64,000 nt of DNA from JAGNRR01 sp965230665 (GTDB taxonomy: Bacteria; Bacteroidota; Bacteroidia; Chitinophagales; Chitinophagaceae). Where the stretch lies: assembly GCA_965230665.1 (NCBI GenBank), contig CBDDLM010000004.1:3320016-3384015 (forward strand), written 5' to 3'. The notes beneath the pieces were generated by a model that saw only the letters and a list, made by a program, of their open reading frames with translations, did not search any database and was not told where the DNA came from. A program made the translations under genes and the position numbers. Shown piece after piece: positions 26,097 to 34,960 of this stretch (position 1 is the first letter of the stretch; each line of letters begins with the position of its first letter).

Positions 26097-28361
26097 CTAG
26101 CGCATAAGCGTTACGTTTCCTCTAAAGGAGTTCTTAAACCCATTTTTCCAACGTGCACTAATTTGGTAAATATAAACACCTACTGGTTGCTCAGCACCTC
26201 CATATTTACCATCCCAACCTCTTCCATCAACAGAATTAGCGGTAAAAATAACCTCACCCCAACGGTTCATAACTTGCATATCAAACTCAATAACACCAGA
26301 ACTCAAAAGTTGGCGTGGAATAAAGTAATCATTGCGTCCATCCCCATTTGGTGAAAAACTATTTGGAATATTCAAGTAGCAATCTCTTTTCACCCAAATA
26401 CTATCTGTGGTAGAACAACCATCATTATCAACAGAGGCATAATACCTACCAGTTTCACTAGTGGTGATAGAAGAAGCAACTTCTCCAGTACTCCATGTAA
26501 GGATTTCGCTTGGATTCTCAATATTCTCAAGCATAACAGCTGTATCTAATCCTGGACATAAAGTTCTATCCTCTCCTAGATTTACAATTGGAAAGTCTTT
26601 TACATTGATAGATACGCTTCTCGATAGATCTGGACAAATTAAGTATTGGCCCGTAAGTGATACATTATATGTACCTCCTTTTTCAAAAATATGTGTTGGA
26701 TTATCTAATCCAGATAGTATTACCCCATCGTCAAAATCATATACCCAATTAAAGGTATGAGGAGCAATGGTATCATAGAACTGTATTTTCTCACCTGCAC
26801 ATATTTCCAAAGGCGTAGCCGAAAGTTCTACATAAGGAGGAATATCTACAAAAACTTCATGAACAGCCGAATCTACACAACCAGCAGTATCTGATACAAA
26901 CAACTTTACTGAGTAAATACCAGCCTGTGCAAATGTATGCGTTTGTGTAATTGGGCCGACATTGTTTATAGTCCTTCCATCTCCAAAATCCCAACTATAG
27001 GATAAAGGCCCTAAACCGTTAATTGGAAATATTAACGGTACAAAAGTAAAGGTCTCTCCTAAACAGATAGAATCATTAACCCCACTTGTTCCATTATTAG
27101 ATATGTAGAAATCAGCTCCAAGTGAGTCAATAATTTCTATAACTAAGCTATCTGCCAGAGCCGTAGAACAAAAGTTTTGTAGTTTTATAATAATTGTTTC
27201 AGTTCCTTCGGGAATATTATCTTGATATGCAGCAAGACAGATTGTTCGAATGGTATCATACGGGCTTGGTGAGAAAACAAGTGTATCAGAAAGGTAGTTA
27301 TAATCTGTAGCGTTTATAGCTGTTCCCTGTATTATGAAATTAATTGTGTCACTTCTAAGTAGCCCTTGCTTCTCAATTTTTACATCAATCTTTAGGGAAT
27401 CACAACCTTCGATTAAAATTGGATTTCCTGACTGCGAAGTTAGATTGGCGCTTAAATCTAATCCTACCTCATTAGCACTAAAACTACCAGCTTCTAGCAT
27501 TACACCTGAGTCTAACGTACCATCAAAAGCATCGGCTATGGCCAATTTAAAATGGTAAGTCGTACATGGGATAATCTGAGCTTGTGCTGTTAGCACTGTT
27601 GTAAAACCCTGATAATTTACAGTAGATCCTGTACTATTACATACGAAGTAAGGGCATGTAGCCGTGGGCGTTGTAAACATACCACAGCCCGTTGTTGTAG
27701 CATGGCAACTATTGGTTGCATTACAACAAATAGGGTTATTATTAGGTGGAGTTGCATTAGGACCATTCTGAGTATCAGGACAATAAATAGTACTTACTCC
27801 CACAGGGCAGGTACCACCACTACCAGGAACCGTTGCGATATTGATAGCTCCATTGGAATAAGGACCAGCAATTCCAGGTCCACTCACAAAGAAGCCAAAT
27901 ACATCATTATAATTGGAACACGTAAAATTTGGATACTCACTGGAACCAAATACATAATTAAAAGTTACAGAATCACCTGTTGTTTCAAAGTCAAATTCAA
28001 GCACACATGCATCATTCGTAGTTTGGCCAGCTAAAATTGTCAAATCTGGGTCACCAGGAGCTTGATGGTCGGTTGCTGGTCCAAATGCAGGTCCATTCAT
28101 ACCTTGCGTAGTGGCTGTTGTGGCAGCTAAGCCAGAAGTAAGTACAATTCCGCTATCTAGCCCTAAATTAGAAGCAGTTACCGTAAAGTCACCAGAGGCA
28201 AGTGCTGGGCAATTCAGTGTAGCATTACTAATGTTTACCCCCGCTCCAATAAGGCGTGAAGCAAGGTTTGCTGCATTTGCATTATTGTTAACTGTTATCT
28301 GAGCCTTTAAAGAAGCTGTGAAAAGGACCAGCATGCCAATAATAAGATAATTTTTTTTCAT
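26097..28361 (-). CDS. Large secreted protein: choice-of-anchor L domain, PKD repeats, T9SS type B C-terminus
   Basis: I place the start at the ATG at 28361 (MKKNYLIIGMLVLFTASLKAQ, a clean signal peptide) rather than the upstream in-frame start, giving 754 residues. Residues ~20-270 match the choice-of-anchor L domain (LTSGLAATTATTQGMNGPAFGP; FNYVFGSSEYPNF; FGFFVSGPGI). A Cys-rich stretch interrupts it. A Calx-beta-like part (ITDSLGADFY region upstream), two PKD domains (YSWDFGDGRTI; WVYDFDDGV) and a gliding-motility-type C-terminal domain (IPNSFSPNGDGRNDYFIP... FRGNVTLMR) follow. It is probably a surface adhesin or motility-associated protein. Confidence 0.9.
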   Translation of the reverse strand: MKKNYLIIGMLVLFTASLKAQITVNNNANAANLASRLIGAGVNISNATLNCPALASGDFTVTASNLGLDSGIVLTSGLAATTATTQGMNGPAFGPATDHQAPGDPDLTILAGQTTNDACVLEFDFETTGDSVTFNYVFGSSEYPNFTCSNYNDVFGFFVSGPGIAGPYSNGAINIATVPGSGGTCPVGVSTIYCPDTQNGPNATPPNNNPICCNATNSCHATTTGCGMFTTPTATCPYFVCNSTGSTVNYQGFTTVLTAQAQIIPCTTYHFKLAIADAFDGTLDSGVMLEAGSFSANEVGLDLSANLTSQSGNPILIEGCDSLKIDVKIEKQGLLRSDTINFIIQGTAINATDYNYLSDTLVFSPSPYDTIRTICLAAYQDNIPEGTETIIIKLQNFCSTALADSLVIEIIDSLGADFYISNNGTSGVNDSICLGETFTFVPLIFPINGLGPLSYSWDFGDGRTINNVGPITQTHTFAQAGIYSVKLFVSDTAGCVDSAVHEVFVDIPPYVELSATPLEICAGEKIQFYDTIAPHTFNWVYDFDDGVILSGLDNPTHIFEKGGTYNVSLTGQYLICPDLSRSVSINVKDFPIVNLGEDRTLCPGLDTAVMLENIENPSEILTWSTGEVASSITTSETGRYYASVDNDGCSTTDSIWVKRDCYLNIPNSFSPNGDGRNDYFIPRQLLSSGVIEFDMQVMNRWGEVIFTANSVDGRGWDGKYGGAEQPVGVYIYQISARWKNGFKNSFRGNVTLMR

Positions 28362-28487
28362 GCCTAAGCAATTTGTTTTGAAGATATTAACTAATTTGAT
28401 GAGCACCAAAATAATACCAAATATTTTCCTAGTGTTCGAATAGGTACTTAAAAAGACGTAAAATACTTTTTGAAGGTTGGAGCTTGT

Positions 28488-29345
28488 TTAAACAAAAACA
28501 TGCTTTGCCATATCTAATGCTTCAGAAAAGGCAGCTTCGTTTAAACCATGCTTTATTCCTTTCCTGTCAAGAAAAGCCAAAAGGCCCTCGGTTGCCATAT
28601 TCCCTACTAGATCATCCTGTGCCATAGGGCAACCTCCTATACCATTTATTGCACTATCAAAACGATAGCATTGGTTAGCAAGTGCAGCCTCTAGTTTCTC
28701 TTCACGAGTCTCTACTGTTGAATGAAAATGTGCCCCAAATTCTATATCGCGTCCAGCAAATTCTTTCGTTAATTCCGAAAATATAGAGCTAATATTATCG
28801 GGATTAGATACACCAACAGTATCACTCATGGCAAAGGTATGGATGCCCATACTCGCAAGTTTGTCAACCCATTCAATGGCAACTTCACCACTATAAGGGT
28901 CTCCATAAGGGTTTCCAAAGCCCATAGAAATATAAACAACAAGCTCTTTTTTATTCTGAATACAAATGTTTTGTATTTCTTCAACACGTACCAAAGACTC
29001 AGCAATAGAGCTATTGGTATTCTTCTGTTGAAAGGTTTCAGAAATTGAAAAAGGAAACCCTAAATAACTGATCTCGTCATAGACTGTTGCATCTAAAGCA
29101 CCCCGCTTGTTTGCCACTATTGCCAATAATTTAGACGTTGTCGAACTCAAGTCTAATTGCCTAACAACTTCTTTTGTATCCGCCATCTGGGGGATCGCCT
29201 TAGGAGATACAAAAGAGCCAAAGTCTATTGTATCAAAGCCAACTTTTAAGAGTTGATGGATATATGCAACTTTCTTTTCCGTAGGAATTTGATGCGCCCA
29301 ACCTTGCATGGCATCACGTGGACATTCAATGATCTTTACATTCAT
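28488..29345 (-). CDS. Hydroxymethylglutaryl-CoA lyase
   Basis: A 285-residue TIM barrel of the DRE/HMGL family. It opens with VKIIECPRDAMQG (the R-D pair that binds metal and substrate), has a metal-binding HFHST, and ends with the HMG-CoA lyase signature NGIGGCPMAQDDLVGNMATE, whose Cys is catalytic. The enzyme splits HMG-CoA into acetoacetate and acetyl-CoA in leucine degradation. No other leucine-catabolic genes are adjacent. The sugar aminotransferase homologue is divergent, with 77 bases between the probable starts. Confidence 0.93.
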   Translation of the reverse strand: MNVKIIECPRDAMQGWAHQIPTEKKVAYIHQLLKVGFDTIDFGSFVSPKAIPQMADTKEVVRQLDLSSTTSKLLAIVANKRGALDATVYDEISYLGFPFSISETFQQKNTNSSIAESLVRVEEIQNICIQNKKELVVYISMGFGNPYGDPYSGEVAIEWVDKLASMGIHTFAMSDTVGVSNPDNISSIFSELTKEFAGRDIEFGAHFHSTVETREEKLEAALANQCYRFDSAINGIGGCPMAQDDLVGNMATEGLLAFLDRKGIKHGLNEAAFSEALDMAKHVFV

Positions 29346-29408
29346 AAATGAATGGTAAAGCTACGCAATTTTTAATCTTTAATTATCATTCCTTAATCCC
29401 CTTAGTAT

Positions 29409-29417
29409 TAGATTTGC
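29409..29417 (+). promoter_or_regulatory. -7 box TAGATTTGC
   Basis: TAGATTTGC matches TAnnTTTGC and lies 5 bases before the ATG at 29423. That favours this ATG over the in-frame start at 29348. Confidence 0.5.
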
Positions 29418-29422
29418 TATTC

Positions 29423-30631
29423 ATGACAAAATCAGATTTTATAGCCGTTCCTTATGGACAAACCGTTCATGGCCAAGAAGAAATAGATGCTGTGGTAAAG
29501 GTCCTTGAAACTTCTACCCAAATGGGCAAACATGTTCGATTGTTAGAACAGAAAGTCGCAGCCCTATATAACAAGAGTTATGGTTTGGGTGTAAACTCTG
29601 GTTCAAGTGCATTGTATCTCGCTGCTGAATTATTGAACTATGATGCTGGTGCAGAGATTATAACACCTGCTCTTACATTTAGTACAACTGTTGCTCCCTT
29701 AGTTCGAAAGGGCTGGATTCCGGCTTTTGTAGATGTAGAAGAAGGCACCTATAATATTGATGCGAACAAGGTGGAAGAAATGATAACGGATAAAACCAAA
29801 GCATTATGGATTCCAAATTTAATGGGGAACCTTCCTAATTGGGCTCAACTTAGAGAAATTGCGGATAAACATAATTTATTCGTATTAGAAGATAGTGCTG
29901 ATACCCTAGGTGCGGAGATAGATAATGAAAGTAGTGGCCGGTTTACAGATATTAGTACGACTAGTTTTTACGGTTCTCACATTATTAATTGTGCCGGAAA
30001 CGGTGGCATGATCTGTGTTAATAGTGATGCCCATATGGAAAGAGGTAAACTCCTTCGTTCTTGGGGACGTTCTTCCTCACTTTTTGTAGAAAGTGAAGCA
30101 ATAGAAAATCGCTTTAATGTAGAAGTAGACGGAATTCCTTATGATGCTAAATTTGTTTTTGAAGAACCTGGTTTTAATATTGAACCCAGTGAGTTAGGGG
30201 CGGCATTTGGACTTGTTCAGCTTAGTAAACTTGGATCCAATATAGACTTGCGTACTGCACACTATAATCGTTTGCGAAAATACTTTGAGCAGTATGAAGA
30301 ATATTTTATTCTTCCTAAACAGCTACCTAATTCACGTACGGCATGGTTAGCTTTTGCCGTTACTATTAGAGAAAGTGCTCCTTTTGAACGTAGAGCATTA
30401 CAGATTTTTTTGGAAAAGAGAAATATAATGACGCGCACTGTCTTTACGGGTAATATCCTGCGTCAGCCCGGATTTAAAAATATAGCGCATAAGGCTTCTA
30501 AAGATGGATATACAGAGTCTGATAAAGTAATGCGTGGCGGTATGCTCATTGCCTGCCATCATGGTTTAGGAAATGAACAAATTGAACACATGATGGAAAG
30601 TGTAGATTTGTTTATGAAAGAACATGTTTAA
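29423..30631 (+). CDS. DegT-family sugar enzyme with Lys-to-His change (RfbH/ColD-like 3-dehydratase)
   Basis: 402 residues from the ATG at 29423. The fold is DegT/DnrJ/EryC1/StrS: VNSGSSALYLA, ITPALTFSTTVAPLVRKGWIPAFVDV, and LEDSADTLGA (the Asp that contacts the PLP pyridine). At the position of the PLP-binding Lys the sequence reads TSFYGSHIINCAGNGG, with His186. In this superfamily a His here marks PMP-dependent deoxysugar 3-dehydratases (RfbH/E1, ColD) rather than aminotransferases. No [2Fe-2S] Cys cluster is evident, so ColD-like chemistry is more likely than E1-like. No deoxysugar genes are adjacent; mscS overlaps its 3' end by 8 bases. Confidence 0.8.
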   Translation: MTKSDFIAVPYGQTVHGQEEIDAVVKVLETSTQMGKHVRLLEQKVAALYNKSYGLGVNSGSSALYLAAELLNYDAGAEIITPALTFSTTVAPLVRKGWIPAFVDVEEGTYNIDANKVEEMITDKTKALWIPNLMGNLPNWAQLREIADKHNLFVLEDSADTLGAEIDNESSGRFTDISTTSFYGSHIINCAGNGGMICVNSDAHMERGKLLRSWGRSSSLFVESEAIENRFNVEVDGIPYDAKFVFEEPGFNIEPSELGAAFGLVQLSKLGSNIDLRTAHYNRLRKYFEQYEEYFILPKQLPNSRTAWLAFAVTIRESAPFERRALQIFLEKRNIMTRTVFTGNILRQPGFKNIAHKASKDGYTESDKVMRGGMLIACHHGLGNEQIEHMMESVDLFMKEHV

Positions 30632-31454
30632 GTACTACGAAAAATTTCCTATTCTTATTCAGAGCCTGATCATTCTGGCTTTGGCCTTTTTTCTGCACTG
30701 GTTTTTAAGACGCAGCATTCGCTTAGTATTAAGCCGACTGAATGATAAAGGATATCAAACAACAAAGATCAACTTTATCAAAAACTCCTTGGGTTTTATT
30801 ATCTACGGTATTGCACTTGTTCTTATTATCCTGAACATCCATTTGTTACGAGACCTCGGTAAATCATTGCTCGCCGGTGCGGGTATTTTTGCTGCTATTA
30901 TTGGTTTTGCTTCAAGAGAAGCTTTTGCGGACATTATAAATGGTGTATTTCTTGTCATTTATAAACCCTTTCAAATAGATGATATTATTCAATTAGATGA
31001 TGGACTTAAAGGAACGGTATCGGACATTACTTTTAGACATACCGTTATCGAAGATTTTGAAAACAGAAAAATTATCATCCCAAATTCTAAGATCGGAGAC
31101 AGTACGATTATTAATAGTTCACTTGACGATGATTTAATTCGGAAACAGATTAATTTTTCAATTAGTTATGAAAGTAATGAGGACTTAGCCAAGGCTATTA
31201 TCCGTGAGGAAATTGAAAAACATCCTCTTTGTATGGATAGGCGAACTCTTGCTGAAAAGAAAAACAATGTTCACATTGTTCCTGTGTTAATGACTGAATG
31301 GCAGGCTTCTGCTGTTAATCTTAGAGCCTATGTGTGGACAGCTTCGTACAAAGATTCCTTTTTGCTTCAATGCGATGTATTAGACGTTATTAAAAAGCGG
31401 TTTGCTTCTGAAGGCATTAGTATCCCCTATCCTCAATTGCAAATACACCAATAA
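30624..31454 (+). CDS. MscS-family small-conductance mechanosensitive channel
   Basis: A 276-residue protein with N-terminal membrane helices (about 8-25 and 47-70) and the pore-lining TM3 (KSLLAGAGIFAAIIGFASREAFADIINGVFLVIYKPFQIDD) rich in Gly/Ala, as in MscS. The beta-domain follows (DGLKGTVSDITFRHTVIEDFENRKIIIPNSKI) and then the cytoplasmic vestibule. It has three rather than many helices, so it is the compact MscS type. It should act as a tension-gated safety valve on osmotic downshock. The ATG overlaps the upstream gene's stop. Confidence 0.92.
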   Translation: MFKYYEKFPILIQSLIILALAFFLHWFLRRSIRLVLSRLNDKGYQTTKINFIKNSLGFIIYGIALVLIILNIHLLRDLGKSLLAGAGIFAAIIGFASREAFADIINGVFLVIYKPFQIDDIIQLDDGLKGTVSDITFRHTVIEDFENRKIIIPNSKIGDSTIINSSLDDDLIRKQINFSISYESNEDLAKAIIREEIEKHPLCMDRRTLAEKKNNVHIVPVLMTEWQASAVNLRAYVWTASYKDSFLLQCDVLDVIKKRFASEGISIPYPQLQIHQ

Positions 31455-31468
31455 AAGAGTCAATCAAT

Positions 31469-31885
31469 ATGGAGCTTGTCCAAACAAAAGACGTAACCAA
31501 TAAATTCAACGCTTATCCCAGTGAAGTTAAGCCTCAAATGGATGCTCTTCGAACCCTTATACTAGACACGGCCGAAGAATTAGGCATCTCTCGTCTAGAA
31601 GAAACACTTAAGTGGGGCGAACCAAGTTATATTGCACCTAAAGGCAGCACACTACGTATAGACTGGAAAGCAAAATCTCCTGATCAATACGCGATTTACT
31701 TTAAATGCACAAGTAAGCTTGTTGTTAGCTTTAAAGAAGTTTTTGGAGACTTGTTTACTTATGAAAATCACCGTGCTATTCTTTTTAAACTAGATGAGAC
31801 AATACCTATCGAAGCCCTCAAAAAATGTATTGGAGTTACCCTTAATTACCATAAAGTTAAGCACCTTCCACTTCTAGGATTATAA
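31469..31885 (+). CDS. DUF1801-domain protein
   Basis: A 138-residue soluble protein. EEALKWGEP-type sequence (EETLKWGEPSYIAPKG), IDWKAKSPDQYAIYFKC, and a C-terminal helix pair match the DUF1801/YdhG family, a small alpha/beta fold of unknown function found widely in bacteria. It follows mscS by 14 bases and may be cotranscribed with it. No catalytic residues can be assigned. Confidence 0.8.
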   Translation: MELVQTKDVTNKFNAYPSEVKPQMDALRTLILDTAEELGISRLEETLKWGEPSYIAPKGSTLRIDWKAKSPDQYAIYFKCTSKLVVSFKEVFGDLFTYENHRAILFKLDETIPIEALKKCIGVTLNYHKVKHLPLLGL

Positions 31886-31916
31886 ACCGCTCGAAGCGTT
31901 GTTTGATTAGAATAAG

Positions 31917-33377
31917 TTGGGTACATCTCATTTTTCTTTTTATTCAATTACAAACTATCTTTCGGAAAAATTAAAGCATTTGTCATTAAGTAAAATTTGG
32001 AGCTGGTTCATCATAGTAGCATTTATTGTTGCTGTATTCAATTTCTTATTCAACCCTAATGAGAAACAAATTTTTGCCCAAATGATAACAGGTAAGGCAA
32101 AAGATACGATTCATGTTAATACAGTTGACAAATTTATATTTTCAAACGAAAACCAGTCCAAAATTGCTACAGGAGCTGTTGTAAAACAAGGGCATTATTA
32201 TTATAGGGCTCGTAATGGGAAAATTGATGTACTTAAAGTTCCGCAATCTTCTGGAATCATTGGAATAGCCGATACGGCAGTAGAGATTAGTCTAGGTTTA
32301 GTTGGGGTTATGGCTTTATTTATGGGCCTTATGGCTATAGCCGAAAAGGCTGGAGGAATTCGCTTTCTTAGTAGACTCATAGGCCCGTTCTTTTCCAAGT
32401 TGTTTCCAGGTGTTCCTGCGGGTGATCCAGCAATTGGTCATATGATGATGAACTTCTCAGCCAACCTTTTAGGACTAGACAATGCAGCTACCCCTTTTGG
32501 TTTAAAGGCTATGCAAGCTTTACAAGTGCACAATCCGAGCAAAACAACGGCATCAGACGCCCAAGTAATGTTTTTAGCATTGCATGCTTCGGGTTTAACC
32601 TTAATTCCTGTTAGCATTATTGCCATTCGATCATCGTTAGATGCAAGCGACCCTACAGACATCTTTATCCCATGTATGATTGCCACTTTTGTAGCCACCA
32701 TGACTTCAATGCTCATCGTTTCATTTAAACAAAAGATTAATGTATTTCAAAAGACAATTCTGGCTTGGGTATTAGGTATTAGCGCTTTCTTAGGAATTTT
32801 CGTTACTTTCCTTACCAGTCTAGAAAGAACTGTTCTACAGAACTTTAGTAGCACCTTAAGTAATGGTTTAATCTTGGTAATCTTTGCTTTCATCGTAATC
32901 GTAGCAGCCCTTTATAAAAAGATAGATGTATTTGATTCTTTTATTGACGGCGCAAAAGATGGCTTTAATGTAGCCGTTAAGATTATCCCTTATCTCGTAG
33001 GTATTCTTGTCGCTATTAGCCTTCTTCGGACAAGTGGAGTTTTTGAAATTGTTATGGATGGTTTTCGTTTTGTATTCTCTCCCCTACCTGACACAAGATT
33101 TGTTGATGGCTTACCAACTGCGATGATTAAACCTTTAAGTGGCAGTGGTGCTCGAGGTATGATGGTAGATGCTATGACAACCTTTGGCCCAGATAGTTTT
33201 GCTGGAAGACTTTCCGGTGTATTACAAGGAACTAGCGACACTACTTTTTATGTAGTAGCTGTTTACTTTGGAGCAGTAGGCATTAAAAATACTCGTTATG
33301 CCATTGGCGCAATGTTATTGGCTGACTTAGCTGGAATAATAACCTCTATTCTATTGGCTTATTTATTCTTTGGATAA
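31917..33377 (+). CDS. Nucleoside-recognition (Gate) membrane protein, SpmA-SpmB fusion
   Basis: Up to 486 residues with about ten membrane helices. The N-terminal half matches SpmA (IAEKAGGIRFLSRLIGPFFSKLFPGVP; NFSANLLGLDNAATPFGLKAMQAL) and the C-terminal half matches SpmB (FDSFIDGAKDGFNVAVKIIPYLVGILVAI; IKPLSGSGARGMMVDAM; GTSDTTFYVVAVYFGAVGI). In non-sporulating Bacteroidota this fused Gate-domain protein is a putative transporter of unknown substrate. The start is unsettled: TTG at 31917, or TTG at 31980 (LSLSKIWSWF), which better fits homologue N-termini as I recall them. Confidence 0.87.
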   Translation: MGTSHFSFYSITNYLSEKLKHLSLSKIWSWFIIVAFIVAVFNFLFNPNEKQIFAQMITGKAKDTIHVNTVDKFIFSNENQSKIATGAVVKQGHYYYRARNGKIDVLKVPQSSGIIGIADTAVEISLGLVGVMALFMGLMAIAEKAGGIRFLSRLIGPFFSKLFPGVPAGDPAIGHMMMNFSANLLGLDNAATPFGLKAMQALQVHNPSKTTASDAQVMFLALHASGLTLIPVSIIAIRSSLDASDPTDIFIPCMIATFVATMTSMLIVSFKQKINVFQKTILAWVLGISAFLGIFVTFLTSLERTVLQNFSSTLSNGLILVIFAFIVIVAALYKKIDVFDSFIDGAKDGFNVAVKIIPYLVGILVAISLLRTSGVFEIVMDGFRFVFSPLPDTRFVDGLPTAMIKPLSGSGARGMMVDAMTTFGPDSFAGRLSGVLQGTSDTTFYVVAVYFGAVGIKNTRYAIGAMLLADLAGIITSILLAYLFFG

Positions 33378-33539
33378 GGCAATTTAGAATAAAATACCCC
33401 TTAAAGAAATTATCATTAATAAAGGTTTGTGTTTTAACAGGAAACAATATGATTCCCATAATTAATTTGCAAAAAGATATCCCTTTTTCTACTTCACCAT
33501 ATTCTTGTGTAAAACATCAGAAATCTGATGCTTCATTGT

Positions 33540-34823
33540 TTAGAACGATTTCAAACAAGCATACAATTCGTATAGATCTTGAAAATTGTTATACATAGGT
33601 ACGGCAGCAAATCGAAGTACATTCGGCTCACGCCAATCCACTACAATGCTATTTTTCTCTAAGTGCTTAAATACCCGCTTGCCATTTTTAGAAAACAGTA
33701 AGGAAAGCTGCCCTCCCCGTTGCTCAATGCTTTTAGGTGTTATAATTTCAAACCCAAGTTTCTTATTTTCGGTCTTAACCAGCTCGAGAAGGTATTCAGC
33801 ATACGCTGTAAGTAAAATACTCTTTTTTCTTAGCGCCTTAATAGATGTTTGGTCAAATAAATCTAGGCTAGCTCTATGCGCGGCCATATTAAAGACTTGA
33901 GCGTTACTCATTTGCCAACTTTCGGCAGTAGGTATAGGCTTGAACCCTTTGGTCATTTGAAACCTAGTTTTTTCATCATAACCCCACCAGCCAGCAAGTC
34001 GTATTGTTTTAGGGTCCTTAGCATGCTTTTGATTAACAAATACTCCACCTACACCACCTGGGCCAGAGTTCAAATATTTGTAAGAACACCAACAGGCAAA
34101 ATCAACATCCCATTTATGCAGTTCCAAAGGCATATTTCCCACAGCATGAGCTAGATCAAAGCCACATTTAGCCCCTACCTTATGAGCCGCTTTTGTAATG
34201 CGCTCTAAATCGAAATATTGTCCTGTGTAATAATTTACACCTCCAAAAACAACAAGCGCCACAGAAGACTTATTTTTCTCAATCGTTTTAATAATATCCT
34301 CCTCATGAATTAAATGTTCTCCTTTTCTTGGACTTACCTCTACGACTGCTGTTTTGGGATTAAAACCATGCAATTTAGCTTGTGTCTCCATGGCATACAT
34401 ATCACTCGGAAAGGCCCCAGCCTCCATAATGATCTTATACCGTTTCTTGGTTGGCTTATAAAAGGACAACATCAAAAGATGTAAATTAACTGTAAGTGTA
34501 TTCATGGCGACCACCTCAGTTTTTTTAGCGCCTACGATCTTAGCCAAGCTTTCCGTAAAAAAATGATGATAACCAAACCATGGCCTTGTACTATGAAAGT
34601 GTCCATCAACTCCCCATTGTGCCCAGTCGTTTAATTCTTCGTCGAAATACTTCTTTGCTCCTTTCGGTTGTAGGCCTAAGGAGTTACCACAAAAATACAC
34701 GGCCCTTTTACCGTTTAATTTGGGAAAAATATACTCATCTCTAAAGTCACTTAATGCATCGGCATCATCTAACTCCTTAGCAAAACTCCTCGTGTTCTGA
34801 AACTGAATGTTCTTGGGGTTCAT
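33540..34823 (-). CDS. kynU: Kynureninase
   Basis: The start is set at the ATG at 34823 (MNPKNIQFQNTRSFAKELD), not at the in-frame start 63 bases upstream, because a -7-like box lies between them; this gives 427 residues. Fold-type I PLP enzyme motifs are present: YFCGNSLGLQPKGAKKY, MNTLTVNLHLLM, GFDLAHAVGNMPLELHKW (Asp of the PLP site) and the PLP Lys in CWCSYKYLNSGPGG. It cleaves kynurenine or 3-hydroxykynurenine to (hydroxy)anthranilate plus alanine. No other kynurenine-pathway gene is in the window. It is divergent from pdhA. Confidence 0.93.
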   Translation of the reverse strand: MNPKNIQFQNTRSFAKELDDADALSDFRDEYIFPKLNGKRAVYFCGNSLGLQPKGAKKYFDEELNDWAQWGVDGHFHSTRPWFGYHHFFTESLAKIVGAKKTEVVAMNTLTVNLHLLMLSFYKPTKKRYKIIMEAGAFPSDMYAMETQAKLHGFNPKTAVVEVSPRKGEHLIHEEDIIKTIEKNKSSVALVVFGGVNYYTGQYFDLERITKAAHKVGAKCGFDLAHAVGNMPLELHKWDVDFACWCSYKYLNSGPGGVGGVFVNQKHAKDPKTIRLAGWWGYDEKTRFQMTKGFKPIPTAESWQMSNAQVFNMAAHRASLDLFDQTSIKALRKKSILLTAYAEYLLELVKTENKKLGFEIITPKSIEQRGGQLSLLFSKNGKRVFKHLEKNSIVVDWREPNVLRFAAVPMYNNFQDLYELYACLKSF

Positions 34824-34832
34824 AGCGAGTGA

Positions 34833-34864
34833 CGAAGATAGTGAAACAAAAACCAATTTCTCAA
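34833..34864 (-). promoter_or_regulatory. kynU promoter, TTG-N21-TATCTTCG
   Basis: On the minus strand TTG (34864-34862) and TATCTTCG (34840-34833) are 21 bases apart, and the box ends 9 bases before the ATG at 34823. TTCG is a variant of TTTG. Confidence 0.4.
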
Positions 34865-34930
34865 ATGTCTTCTTGTTAAAAGACACGAATTATTAATTTT
34901 TAAATTTATTAATATTAGTTGCGTACACCT

Positions 34931-34938
34931 TATTTTCG
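34931..34938 (+). promoter_or_regulatory. Variant -7 box TATTTTCG before pdhA
   Basis: This is the same CCTTATTTTCGCG string as seen before pth. It lies 22 bases before the chosen GTG start of pdhA. Confidence 0.4.
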
Positions 34939-34960
34939 CGTACAACTAAACCTTTTAGAT

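Noticed and set aside
33512..33530. GCATCAGA-tt-TCTGATGT hairpin as kynU terminator
   Set aside because: The stem fits, but the T-run on the minus strand is only TTTT and is broken, so I do not list it as a terminator.
33449..33598. 49-residue plus-strand frame downstream of the SpmA/B-like gene
   Set aside because: It runs antisense into the 3' end of kynU and shows no promoter or conserved motif.
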